Source: an uncultured Oscillospiraceae bacterium
Lineage (GTDB): Bacteria > Bacillota > Clostridia > Oscillospirales > Oscillospiraceae
Assembly: GCA_902497145.1 (NCBI GenBank)
Contig: CABVDR010000005.1
Span: 1-64,000, forward strand
DNA: 64,000 nt
Direction of reading: 5' to 3'
The notes below the pieces were generated by a model, which saw only the letters and a list, made by a program, of their open reading frames with translations, did no database searches and had not been told where the DNA came from. A program made the translations under genes and the position numbers. How positions within the stretch are numbered: position 1 is the stretch's first letter; every line of letters starts with the position of its first letter. This document shows, one piece after another, positions 1 to 8,300 of this stretch.

Positions 1-1
1 C

Positions 2-487
2 GCGCTCCCGGAGGATCTGCCTCCAGAGCGCCGGGCCGTGGTGGAGACCGCCTGCTCCCTGGTGGGCAAGGTGAACTACTTCTGGGGCGGCAAATCCCTG
101 GCTTTAGGCTGGGACGAACGCTGGGGCACCATCCAAAAAGTCACGGCGGCAGGCAGCTCCACCACCGGAACCTACCGGCCCTACGGGATGGATTGCAGTG
201 GATTCGTCGATTGGGTATTCTACAATATGACAGGCGGCGAGTATATCATAGGCCACGGGGGCGGAGCCGCCATGCAGCATAATTACTGTACGGAGATCTC
301 CTGGGACGAGGCCCTCCCTGGGGATCTCGTCTTCTACCCAGGCGACGAGCACGTGGGCATTGTGGGCGGCAGGGATGAGAACGGAGAACTGCTCATTGTC
401 CACTGCGCGTTTAGCCAGGACAATGTGGTCATTACCAGAAAGAGCGGGTTTGTGTCGATTGCGCGGCCCGACTATTACAGCGAATAG
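2..487 (+). CDS. NlpC/P60 (C40) cell-wall hydrolase, 5' end outside window
   Basis: The reading frame is open from the first base, so the N-terminus lies upstream and only the last ~161 residues are visible. They contain a typical NlpC/P60 catalytic core: the nucleophile cysteine in MDCSGFVDWVF, and the histidine in the DEHVGIVGG segment after a GDLVFYPG strand. Such enzymes cut the D-gamma-glutamyl-meso-diaminopimelate linkage of peptidoglycan. In conjugative elements of Firmicutes they are usually the C-terminal half of a secreted, often VirB1-like, protein that opens the wall for the mating channel. The following DUF6017-type gene is a common neighbour in such elements. The family is clear; the role in conjugation is inferred from context. 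Confidence 0.85.
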   Translation, partial: ALPEDLPPERRAVVETACSLVGKVNYFWGGKSLALGWDERWGTIQKVTAAGSSTTGTYRPYGMDCSGFVDWVFYNMTGGEYIIGHGGGAAMQHNYCTEISWDEALPGDLVFYPGDEHVGIVGGRDENGELLIVHCAFSQDNVVITRKSGFVSIARPDYYSE

Positions 488-626
488 CATCCGGGCGGAG
501 GCGTGATCCATGCCTCCGCCCATTTCTTATAGATCCATGGGGCGGGCGCTTTGCGGCCGCAATATGGATTTGTACGAAAAAGCGGTCAAAAGCCGCAATT
601 ATACTAAAATCAGGAGTTGAGTGACT

Positions 627-1535
627 ATGGCAGTTTTTCGTGTGGAGCGCACCCAGAATTACACCGTGATGAGCAACTACCACCTGCGGGATCGGAGGCT
701 CTCCCTCAAGGCGAAGGGGCTTCTCTCCCTCATGCTCTCACTGCCGGAGGATTGGGACTACACCCTCTCCGGCCTGGCCCGCATCAGCCTGGAGGGGAAG
801 GATGCCATCCGGGCCGCCGTGGTGGAGCTGGAGCAGGCCGGATATGTCCAGCGCCGCCAGACCACGGACAAAGCGGGCAAGTTCAGCAGCAACGAGTATA
901 TCATCCGGGAGCGGCCCACCCAAGAGAAGCTGCCGCCGAAAGGGCCGTCTGCGGCTGATCCGTCGTCGGAAAACCCGACGGCGGGAAAACCGTCCGCGGC
1001 CTTCACGTCGCCGGAGAAGCCAACGCAAATAAAGAAAGACTCAGAAAATACGAATATAGAAAATACGAACTTACCAAGTATAGAATCCTTTCCCTTCTGT
1101 TCCGCGCCTCCCGCGCTGGAAGCGAAAGGAAGGGATGCGAGTCCCAGGAGAGGGCGGAGTATGGACGAGCATGAGATGGCCGCCTACCGGAGCATGATCC
1201 AGGAAAACGTCCGCTATGATGACTTTGCCCGGGAGCAGCCCTGGGATGTGGGCCGTCTGGATGAGATGGTGGAGCTGATGGTGGAGACGGTCTGCTCCAC
1301 CAGGAGAAGCATTCGGATCGCGGGAAACGACATTCCCCAGGCGGTGGTCAAGTCCAGGCTGCTGAAGCTGGACGGCGAGCACATCCGCTTTGTGTTTGAC
1401 TGCCTCCAGAAGAACACCACGGAGATCCGAAACATGAAGCAATACCTCCTGGCAGTGCTCTACAACGCCCCAGTCACCATGGAGAACCACTATGCTGCCC
1501 AGGTCAACCATGATCTCTATGGGGAAGCCGCATAG
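627..1535 (+). CDS. DUF6017-type HTH replication/initiator protein of an integrative element
   Basis: The 302-residue protein starts with a winged-helix-like region (about residues 1-95, FRVERTQNYTVMSNYHLRD onward) resembling the N-terminus of plasmid and phage replisome-organiser proteins. A low-complexity Pro/Ser/Lys linker follows (~100-170). The C-terminal domain (~190-300) contains RLDEMVELMVETVCSTRR and HIRFVFDCL, which I recognise as the DUF6017 domain of mobile-element proteins. I chose ATG 627 over GTG 621 because AGGAG at 612-616 lies 10 bases before 627 but only 4 before 621. Proteins of this class are thought to act in replication of the excised element; that role is from family knowledge and is not shown here. 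Confidence 0.75.
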   Translation: MAVFRVERTQNYTVMSNYHLRDRRLSLKAKGLLSLMLSLPEDWDYTLSGLARISLEGKDAIRAAVVELEQAGYVQRRQTTDKAGKFSSNEYIIRERPTQEKLPPKGPSAADPSSENPTAGKPSAAFTSPEKPTQIKKDSENTNIENTNLPSIESFPFCSAPPALEAKGRDASPRRGRSMDEHEMAAYRSMIQENVRYDDFAREQPWDVGRLDEMVELMVETVCSTRRSIRIAGNDIPQAVVKSRLLKLDGEHIRFVFDCLQKNTTEIRNMKQYLLAVLYNAPVTMENHYAAQVNHDLYGEAA

Positions 1536-1564
1536 CTGCACACGGATAGGCTGAGTAAAAGAGT

Positions 1565-1619
1565 CACGCTGCTTTCCTCAGCGTGGGGCTTCCCTTGGCC
1601 TGCTCCTCCGTGCTATAAT
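1565..1619 (+). promoter_or_regulatory. Hairpin followed by -10 element upstream of the LytTR regulator
   Basis: CACGCTG (1565-1571) and CAGCGTG (1579-1585) form a short hairpin after the replication gene, without a U-tract. A perfect TATAAT lies at 1614-1619, 34 bases before the ATG at 1653; a convincing -35 box is missing, so strength or activator dependence is uncertain. A strong ribosome-binding site, GGAGGTGA, precedes the ATG. Confidence 0.45.
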
Positions 1620-1652
1620 GAGGACAAAAATTCCCTGTCTTGGAGGTGACCC

Positions 1653-2366
1653 ATGTACCGCATCGCCGTATGTGAAGATGATCCGCGCACTGCGGAGCAA
1701 AATAAAATAGCCGCCTGCCGTGTGCTGGACGGAAAAGGCCGCACCCAGGGGCGGGACTACGATGTGGAGGTCTTCCACGCCGCTCCGCCGCTGATGGAGC
1801 GGCTGGCCGCAGACCCGGACGCCTACCAGCTCCTGCTGCTGGACATCCAGCTGGGCGGGGACAACGGCGTGGAGCTGGCCCGCTTCCTGCGGGAGCACCA
1901 GGTCAAAGCCTCCGTCATCTACATCACGGATCACCCCGGCTTCGCCCTGGACAGTTTCCCCACCTATCCGCTGGAATACCTGCTCAAGCCGGTGGATGAG
2001 GAGCGGCTGGCTGCCGCTCTGGATTGGGACTGGCAGCAAAGACATATCCGGCAAAAGCGCCCGGTGCTGCGTGTGGGTGGCCGGGCCATCCCCCTGGACG
2101 AGATCGCCTATCTGGAGACCTCCGGGCGAAAGACCGCGGTCCATACCAGAGAGGAGCGGATCGAGCACGCCGTCCCCCTCTCCAGGCTGAAGGAGGAACT
2201 CCAGAGCCAGGGCTTCTGTCTGAGCCATTTCAGCTATCTGGTGAATCTTTCCCATGTGACGCGGGTGGAGCGGGACGCCCTCACCCTGGACACAGGCGAG
2301 TCCATCCCCGTCAGCCGCCGGTATTACCAAGACTTTATGGCCCGCTATGTGGAATCCCTAAAATAG
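1653..2366 (+). CDS. LytTR-family response regulator
   Basis: The 237-residue protein has a receiver domain (about 1-120) with the acidic pocket CEDD near residue 8, phospho-acceptor D64 in LLLLDIQLGGDNG, and the conserved lysine in YLLKPVD at ~112. The second half (about 135-235) is a LytTR DNA-binding domain: AIPLDEIAYLETSGRK, then the FCLSHFSYLVNLSHV segment and PVSRRYYQDF. Members of this AgrA/LytR group bind paired direct repeats upstream of surface-protein, bacteriocin or quorum genes. It converges on the GHKL kinase gene that ends 38 bases away, which makes that kinase its probable partner. Likely targets are the LytTR and giant SLH operon beyond the kinase; this is inference. Confidence 0.9.
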   Translation: MYRIAVCEDDPRTAEQNKIAACRVLDGKGRTQGRDYDVEVFHAAPPLMERLAADPDAYQLLLLDIQLGGDNGVELARFLREHQVKASVIYITDHPGFALDSFPTYPLEYLLKPVDEERLAAALDWDWQQRHIRQKRPVLRVGGRAIPLDEIAYLETSGRKTAVHTREERIEHAVPLSRLKEELQSQGFCLSHFSYLVNLSHVTRVERDALTLDTGESIPVSRRYYQDFMARYVESLK

Positions 2367-2404
2367 AAACTCCGCTGTTCCATACAGGAAACAGCGGAGT
2401 TTTT
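2367..2404. terminator. Bidirectional intrinsic terminator between convergent regulator and kinase
   Basis: The arms ACTCCGCTGTT and AACAGCGGAGT surround a short loop. An A-run precedes the hairpin and a T-run follows it, so it can terminate both the plus-strand regulator (ends 2366) and the minus-strand kinase (ends 2405). Confidence 0.9.
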
Positions 2405-4345
2405 CTATGCTTCCGGTTTGGGGAGCAGCAGGGCGGTGCTGGCGGAAAAAGCGTCCCCGGACGATTTCAAAACCAGCTCGCTGTGGTACTTCCGGGCGGT
2501 GGCCCGTGCGGATTTGAGGCCCATTCCGTGGTGGGCGCCGGACTTGGTGGAGCGGTACAGCCGCTCCTCCGGATCGAAGTCTACCGGGCCGAACCGGGCG
2601 TTCTCCACCCCGATATACAGGTACTCGCCCCGGATGTGCATGGTCACCCGGAGCCACTTGTCCGCCCCCTCGGGGGCTTTTTTGTTGGCCTCCAGAGCGT
2701 TTTCCAACAGGTTCATCAGCAGGGGGCACAGGTCGCTGTCCGGGATGGTTAGTTTGGGCGGCAGCTCCACTTTGACCTCGGAGCGGACCCCCGCCTCGGC
2801 CCCGCGGGTCAGCATGGCCGTGAGCACGGCGTCCACCGCCGGGTGGACGGTATAGCCGCTGCTCCGGTTCAATTCCGGACGCTGGGCCAGCGTCTCCAAG
2901 TAGGTCTGAAGTTCCGCCAGATTCCCTTCCCGGCACAGGCCCTGCAAGGCGGTGATATGGTGTCTCATGTCATGGCGGAGAGAGGCGAGCTCCTCGCTGT
3001 GCTGCCGCAGGTTCTCGTAGTTCTCCTGGGCCAGTTCGCCCCGCTGGAGGAGGAGCCGCGCCTCGGTGCGGCGCTCCGCCTCCGTTTGGAACAGGTGGAT
3101 GAGGGCGGCCAGGACGCCCGCTCCCAGGGCCGGGAGAGACAGCTTCCACAACAGGAACCGGGGAAGCCCCGCTTGGAAGCCGGTGCGGAGCTGGAGCAGC
3201 AGCTCCCGTCCCCACTGGGGCTCCGCCAGGGCATGGACGCCCCAGACTGCCGCGCCCAGCCCCAGCGCCGCCAGGAACAGCGGCGCGAACAGGCGGTAGA
3301 AGCGGTTTTCCCGCTTCATCCAGACCACGGCCAGCACGCCGGCGGCCACCAGGCCCAGCAGTCCGGCAAATTCCGAAACAGAGGTCAGTGTGGAGGTGGC
3401 CGCCGAGCGGCCCAGCAGGGCGGCGGTACCGTGGAGAGCCGCCATCCCCCACAGAAGCCAGCGCAGCCGTCCGCTGCCCCGTTCACCCAGAAGGACCAGC
3501 AGGGCGGTCAGGCACATGGCCCGGCTCAGGGCGTTCCAGTCCGTTTGAGGGTACGGAAGGTAGCGCCCCAAAAAGCTGACGTCCGCCAGGGGGGCGAGCA
3601 TGAGGGAAAAGACCGCCAGGGCGGCGAGAGCCAGCCCCACGTCCCACCGGCCCCGGAAGCCCTGCCACAAAAAGGCGGCGCAGAGCAAAAGCCCCAGGGC
3701 GAAGCACAGGGCGGCGGGGATGGCGGCCCGAAAACTCTCGGCGATGAGGCCGCTCTCATAGGCGTAGCCGCAGCTGAGGGTCACGCCGCAGAGGTAGACA
3801 GTGGACTCGGCCTCCGGGATCTGCTTCTCGCCCAGGCCGGTGGACTGGGCGATGGTCAGGGTCTTGCCCACATAATCCATGGGCAGGGAGACCGCCACCG
3901 GCTCCGTCCGGTCCCAGCCCAGCATGGGCAGGGTCAGCTCTCCCACGCCGCCGGACAGCTCCGGGCAGTCGGTGTAGAGCCGTTCCCCGTCCAGGAACAC
4001 CGCCACGCTGCGGTTGGCCGTGTTCAGATACAGGATCGGGCTTTCCACCGTTTCCGTCAGGATGCGGGAGAACCAGACGGTCTGCCCCGGCGCGGTGAGG
4101 CCGGTGAAGCCGCCCATACCGTCCGGCGACAGGGGGACGATCTCCTCTCCCTCCTGGGTGTAGGCCGTCCAGCCCTTCTGGTCATAGACCCACCCCTCCG
4201 GCATGGCCTCGGTGGTCCAGCCCAGGGAGAGGTCGTAGGTCTGCTCCGCCATGGGCTGCGTATAGAACAGCAGCGCCCAGGCAAAAAAGCTGCACAGCAG
4301 CACCGCGGCAGTTGCCGCCGTCCCCCGCAAAAGCCATCGTCTCAT
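2405..4345 (-). CDS. GHKL (AgrC-like) sensor histidine kinase
   Basis: The 646-residue protein has an N-terminal membrane anchor (LLRGTAATAAVLLCSFFAWALLF). An extracytoplasmic beta-rich region of ~190 residues follows, resembling a 7TMR-DISM sensor, then about seven hydrophobic segments (~residues 220-430). After a coiled-coil linker comes the kinase core: H-box LRHDMRHHI, N-box LMNLLENALEA and G-box HGMGLKSARA. This is the GHKL layout of kinases that pair with LytTR regulators. I chose the ATG at 4345 because GGAGG precedes it and the membrane anchor follows at once. The open frame runs 76 codons further upstream, but that segment overlaps regulatory DNA and has no family features. The ligand is unknown. 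Confidence 0.88.
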   Translation of the reverse strand: MRRWLLRGTAATAAVLLCSFFAWALLFYTQPMAEQTYDLSLGWTTEAMPEGWVYDQKGWTAYTQEGEEIVPLSPDGMGGFTGLTAPGQTVWFSRILTETVESPILYLNTANRSVAVFLDGERLYTDCPELSGGVGELTLPMLGWDRTEPVAVSLPMDYVGKTLTIAQSTGLGEKQIPEAESTVYLCGVTLSCGYAYESGLIAESFRAAIPAALCFALGLLLCAAFLWQGFRGRWDVGLALAALAVFSLMLAPLADVSFLGRYLPYPQTDWNALSRAMCLTALLVLLGERGSGRLRWLLWGMAALHGTAALLGRSAATSTLTSVSEFAGLLGLVAAGVLAVVWMKRENRFYRLFAPLFLAALGLGAAVWGVHALAEPQWGRELLLQLRTGFQAGLPRFLLWKLSLPALGAGVLAALIHLFQTEAERRTEARLLLQRGELAQENYENLRQHSEELASLRHDMRHHITALQGLCREGNLAELQTYLETLAQRPELNRSSGYTVHPAVDAVLTAMLTRGAEAGVRSEVKVELPPKLTIPDSDLCPLLMNLLENALEANKKAPEGADKWLRVTMHIRGEYLYIGVENARFGPVDFDPEERLYRSTKSGAHHGMGLKSARATARKYHSELVLKSSGDAFSASTALLLPKPEA

Positions 4346-4422
4346 TCGGATCGACCTCCGATGCAAAATCCGTTCTATTTTAAGAGTAACGGGGAATTTT
4401 TCTCCCGTCAAGGGGCAGTGCC

Positions 4423-4457
4423 TACCAAGTTTGTAGCGAAAAACGACCACTTTGGTA
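4423..4457. promoter_or_regulatory. Candidate operator: imperfect inverted repeat next to the 4465 promoter
   Basis: TACCAAGT at 4423-4430 is mirrored by ACTTTGGTA ending at 4457, immediately upstream of the -35 box at 4465. The left arm runs into CAAGTTTGT, which matches the loose LytTR half-site pattern at most positions. It sits between the divergent kinase and LytTR genes, where a LytTR regulator would be expected to bind. The site assignment is inference. Confidence 0.35.
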
Positions 4458-4464
4458 AATGCTA

Positions 4465-4492
4465 TTGAAAAGGCAAAGAATTTCGTTATAGT
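4465..4492 (+). promoter_or_regulatory. Sigma-A-type promoter of the LytTR / giant SLH operon
   Basis: TTGAAA (4465-4470) and TATAGT (4487-4492) are separated by 16 bases. Transcription would start near 4499 and give a leader of about 145 bases before the TTG start at 4646. That leader contains the hairpin at 4502-4560 and the two overlapping palindromes at 4569-4617. Confidence 0.6.
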
Positions 4493-4501
4493 GGTAGGCG
4501 T

Positions 4502-4560
4502 AAGAGCCTGTGCGCCGCGCCGGGCGGGGGAAAACACTCTCCCAGCGGCGGGTCGTGCAG
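4502..4560 (+). other. Recurrent hairpin motif, copy A (GCCTGTG - stem - TCGTG)
   Basis: The segment begins AAGAGCCTGTGC and ends GGTCGTGCAG; inside it GCCGC pairs with GCGGC. Two other copies with the same framing words lie at 17540-17587 and 19271-19310, each with a different but compensatory inner stem. I do not recognise it as a named RNA family. It would be transcribed from the promoter at 4465. Confidence 0.45.
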
Positions 4561-4568
4561 AGAAGAAT

Positions 4569-4617
4569 TGCAAGGGGGGTACCCCCCTTGCATGAGATGG
4601 TGAACCATCTCATGCAA
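4569..4617 (+). promoter_or_regulatory. Two overlapping, mutually exclusive palindromes in the leader (attenuator-like)
   Basis: Positions 4569-4592 are a perfect 24-base palindrome (TGCAAGGGGGG, TA, CCCCCCTTGCA without the doubled centre). Positions 4588-4601 and 4604-4617 are perfect 14-base inverted arms (TTGCATGAGATGGT and its complement) separated by two bases. The word TTGCA at 4588-4592 belongs to both structures, so an RNA could fold into only one of them fully. The second hairpin ends 16 bases before the GGAGG at 4634-4638 that serves the TTG start. This layout suggests a switch acting on translation or elongation; the ligand or trigger is unknown. Confidence 0.55.
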
Positions 4618-4645
4618 ATCCCTCTTGGCGAGAGGAGGAAGTATC

Positions 4646-5368
4646 TTGCTTTACCAGAACGCCATGCGCCTCGGACTTCTGGCGGAGCCGCCCACAGCGG
4701 AGCAGATAGAGAAACTGCTGAGTGGGCTGCTGATGCCGGACGAGCGCATGATCCGTGGCCCGGACGGCGGAGAGCCTTTGGATTGGCTGCGGGAAGCGGA
4801 GCCGGACGCGCTGCTTCTGGACGCCGCCCACGGCGGAATGGAGCTGGGCGCGCGCATCTGTGGGGAGGGCCGCACCCTGCCGGTCATCCTGCTGACGGAT
4901 GACTATGAGCAGGTGCTGACGGGCTACAAGCTGTCTGTGGGCCGCTGCCTGATGAAGCCGCCGGAACGGGATGCGCTGAGGGAGGCCCTGGAGTTTTGCC
5001 GAAGCGCCTGCGGCAAGGAGGCGTTTCAGGTGTCGCTGGCCGGCGGAGAGACACGCATCATCCGGTTCAGCGAGATTCTGTGGTTCCGCAGCTGGAAACG
5101 CGGGATCGCCCTCTATACGGAAGGGGAAGCCGGACCACTCCAGCTGCGCGCGATCATCCCGCAGCTGGAGCGCATCCTACCCGACAGCTTTGTCCGCTGC
5201 CACAACAGCACCACGGTCAATACGGACAAGATCCGCACCTTGGAGCGTACCGCCGCCATCCTGACGGACGGGAGCCGGGTCCCGGTATCCCGGCGGAAGC
5301 ACGAGCTGGTACGGAGCCGATACATGGCATCAACACGCCTGTGTATGCAAGAAGGGAGAGTTTTATGA
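4646..5368 (+). CDS. LytTR-family regulator with degenerate receiver
   Basis: The start is TTG 4646, placed 7 bases after GGAGG (4634-4638); an in-frame TTG at 4625 has no such site. The 240-residue product has a receiver-like fold with D59 (ALLLDAAHGG) and K104 (CLMKPPE). The usual pair of acidic residues at the end of strand 1 is reduced to AEP, so phosphorylation may be weak or absent. The C-terminal LytTR domain spans about 125-235 (RIIRFSEILWFRSWKRG, FVRCHNSTTVNTDKI, PVSRRKHELVRSRYM). Its stop overlaps the start of the giant SLH gene (ATGA at 5365-5368), so the two are translationally coupled. It is probably a dedicated regulator of that surface protein. Confidence 0.87.
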   Translation: MLYQNAMRLGLLAEPPTAEQIEKLLSGLLMPDERMIRGPDGGEPLDWLREAEPDALLLDAAHGGMELGARICGEGRTLPVILLTDDYEQVLTGYKLSVGRCLMKPPERDALREALEFCRSACGKEAFQVSLAGGETRIIRFSEILWFRSWKRGIALYTEGEAGPLQLRAIIPQLERILPDSFVRCHNSTTVNTDKIRTLERTAAILTDGSRVPVSRRKHELVRSRYMASTRLCMQEGRVL

Positions 5369-8300
5369 GAAAGAGATGGAAACGCTGGCTGGCGGGAGTC
5401 ATGACGGCGGTCATGCTCATCGCCGCCCTGCCCACGGCGGCCTACGCCGCGGTGGGCGACCTGCTGGACATGAGCAGCGTGCAGCGCACCGCCCTGCTGG
5501 AAGCGCTGGAGGATGCCTACGGCGAGGACGCCGAAGCCTATCTGGCCATTCTGGAGCAGTACGGCCTCGTTGACGAGGACGGCAGCTTCGTCACCGACGA
5601 GAAGATCGTCATGGACGGGGTGGAATACACCCTGGACGAGATCGAGGCCACCCTGAATGACCCGGCTACCGACCTCTCCAAGGTGGTGGAGGTGGACGGA
5701 ACATCCCTCACCCTGGAGGAACTGAAGACCATCGTGGAGATCGAGCGGTATCTGGCCTATCTCCAGGCCACCTACTTCACCGAGCAGGAGCTGACTGACG
5801 AGCAGATTTCCAGCTTCTATGACCTGGCCGACGCATGGGCCAACGGGAACGTCCAGCTGCTCTCGGCCAACGCGCTGGACGGCGTTGGCCCCGCCGGTGT
5901 GGATCACGACGTGCGGCTGGAGGTAACCGGGGACAGCAGCGCCGAGGAGAATAGCACCTATACCGTCACCGTCACCCCCAACAAGGCCCAGGCGAAGGAT
6001 ATCACCTTCACTTGGCGGGTGCTTTCCGGCAGCGCCCAGGCTGCCGGCGAGAACGTGGGCACGGTCACCATCCCGGCGGGGAGCGCCGACCCCGTGACCC
6101 TGACCGTCAATGTGGGAGACGCGGCAGAGCGCACCAAGGGCAGTAGCACCTTTCTGGTGCAGTTCTACGACGTGGAAAACGCCCTGTTTGAAAACGGCAC
6201 GACCCGGCATGAGCTGACCGTCACCGTAGCGGTTCAGGACGATTATTATTATTACTCCGCTCAATCAATCATTGTAAGCTCAGATATTGATGAATATTAC
6301 GCTAACACAGAGGTTGCGCAGTCTTCCTATCCCAATTCCGAACACTATGATCCCACTTTGGTGAACCAGATAAAGAGCGGGAACATGATACAGCGGGGCA
6401 CCCAATCGCTGTCGGGGGTCAACGCGCTAAGCGATGGAGAGTACATCGTTGAGATTGCCCCTCAAGACACAATCGAGGGACCGACTGTGAGACGGAACGA
6501 TTATACCATCTATGGGAACGTCTCTTTCTGGGAATACGCACAGGAGAAAGCGGTCAAGCAGGAGATCCCACTCAAAGTCAAGTTTGAATTCAAATTAGTA
6601 GAGCGTAACACGGGCAATGTCATTGGAGCTGCAAATATACTGGAAGCAGAGGGAATCTCTCTTAGTCAGTCTGGTTATATCGAACTGAGTTCGCTCCGCC
6701 AACCCATAACGGTACGCATGACCATCGATCATTCCCAAAATATAACGTATGCCTATCAAGCAATCCTCGAGTCAAGCGGGTATTACCTTGAGCTTGACGA
6801 TGGAGCCAATATTGCAATGTATCCCTATATCGGCTATATGCCCTCCCTATGTTTCTACCATGCTGTCCAAAGCGCCGAGGTCTCCTTCTCCGCGCCGGCG
6901 GGTACGTATTACGCCGGACAGTATGTGCCCATCACGGCGGACTTTGGCTACCCGGTGAAGATCACCAGGGACATGACCATCACGGTCAACGGCCAGACGC
7001 TGACCCCCGTGGAGACCGGCACCACCAGCGAAAAGTGCACCTATCTCTACCCGGTGGACGATACCAGCGGCGCCTCCCTCTCCATCACCGGTACGAGCTT
7101 CATTGGGACGGAGGACGACGGCATCGCCATCGGCGCCAACCAGCTCGACCTGGATCTTACCGAGGCGGCGGACAGCCCCATCCAGGTGGGCGGCGGCCAG
7201 GCCGGGGGCGTTACACTGGAGTCCCTGGACCGGGAGCAGGCCTTCGGCGAGCCGCAGCTGTCGGTAACCCGCGAGGAAAACAAGACGCCTGTTCTGACCG
7301 TTACCCTGCCCCTAAAGAGCAAGCCTTATGACGACTGGGTGCTGAACGAGGTCAATTCGGATACGGGCGAACTGACCGCCCTCAAGGTGGTGACCAGCCA
7401 GACCGGAACGGAACAGTACGCTTTCAAAGTGGACAACACCCAGAATCCCACGACGCTGACCGCCACCATCCCCCTGCCCAATAACACGACCACGACGGAG
7501 CTGACCGGAAAGGTGGACTTCCTGCTGGACGGCCGGGTGCGGATGACCCAGGGCCGGGAGTACACCCTGGAGGGATCGGTCCCGCTGACACAGGACGACT
7601 ATAACAGGGATCTTAGAACGTTCACTATCTCCTATAATGACGGTACGAGCATCAGCCCATCGAGTTCCGCATACATCAGCGGGGAGGAAGCGGCGCAGAT
7701 CAAGGACGTTATTTTTGACTTCGTCCCCGGCCTGAAGGAAGGAAATTTCACCTGGGGCGACACCAGCAAGGTCGTCATTTATAACAGCATCGAGGAGAAG
7801 CCGGACAACGTCACCGGCGAGGAGTACCACTTTGCCTTGGTGGGCTCCGGCACAGTTTTATCTGGAATCAAGCAAAATGAAGACGGCACATTCAGCATGA
7901 TGCTCAATGGCGGTGCGGTCGGCCATGCAACGATCACAGTATATGCGCTCAACGGCGATATGGAAGATGCGTACCTCACAAGCGCCACCATCGAGGTCTA
8001 CAACAGCGGTGAAGCGTACGCCTACCTGAACATCCCCGAAAGCGGTCTGAGCGTCACCGCCCGCTATGGCGAGGCCGCCAAAATCTACTGGAACAGCAAC
8101 GTCTGCGCCCTGAACCAGGCCGCCGGGGAAAACGGGGCGTTTGTCCCCACCACCTTTACCGTGCAGATGTGCACCACCGACGCATATGGTGATGAATTCA
8201 AGCTGCCGGATGCGGAAGACCAGGATTATATTACTGAGTTTGCGAAACATTTTACGGTTGTCAAAGAGTATTCTGTCACGACCGACGAGCAGAACCCCCT

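Noticed and set aside
2843..4468. A plus-strand open frame of 541 codons opposite the histidine kinase
   Set aside because: It has the composition of antisense reading (Gln/Gly/His/Arg-rich). The kinase on the other strand has all catalytic boxes.
4346..4573. Longer N-terminus of the sensor kinase
   Set aside because: The stretch covers a promoter and palindromes, and the ATG at 4345 has a ribosome site followed at once by the membrane anchor.
4996..5364. Upstream extension of the giant surface protein
   Set aside because: It overlaps the LytTR gene in another frame. A true signal peptide with ribosome site begins at 5365.
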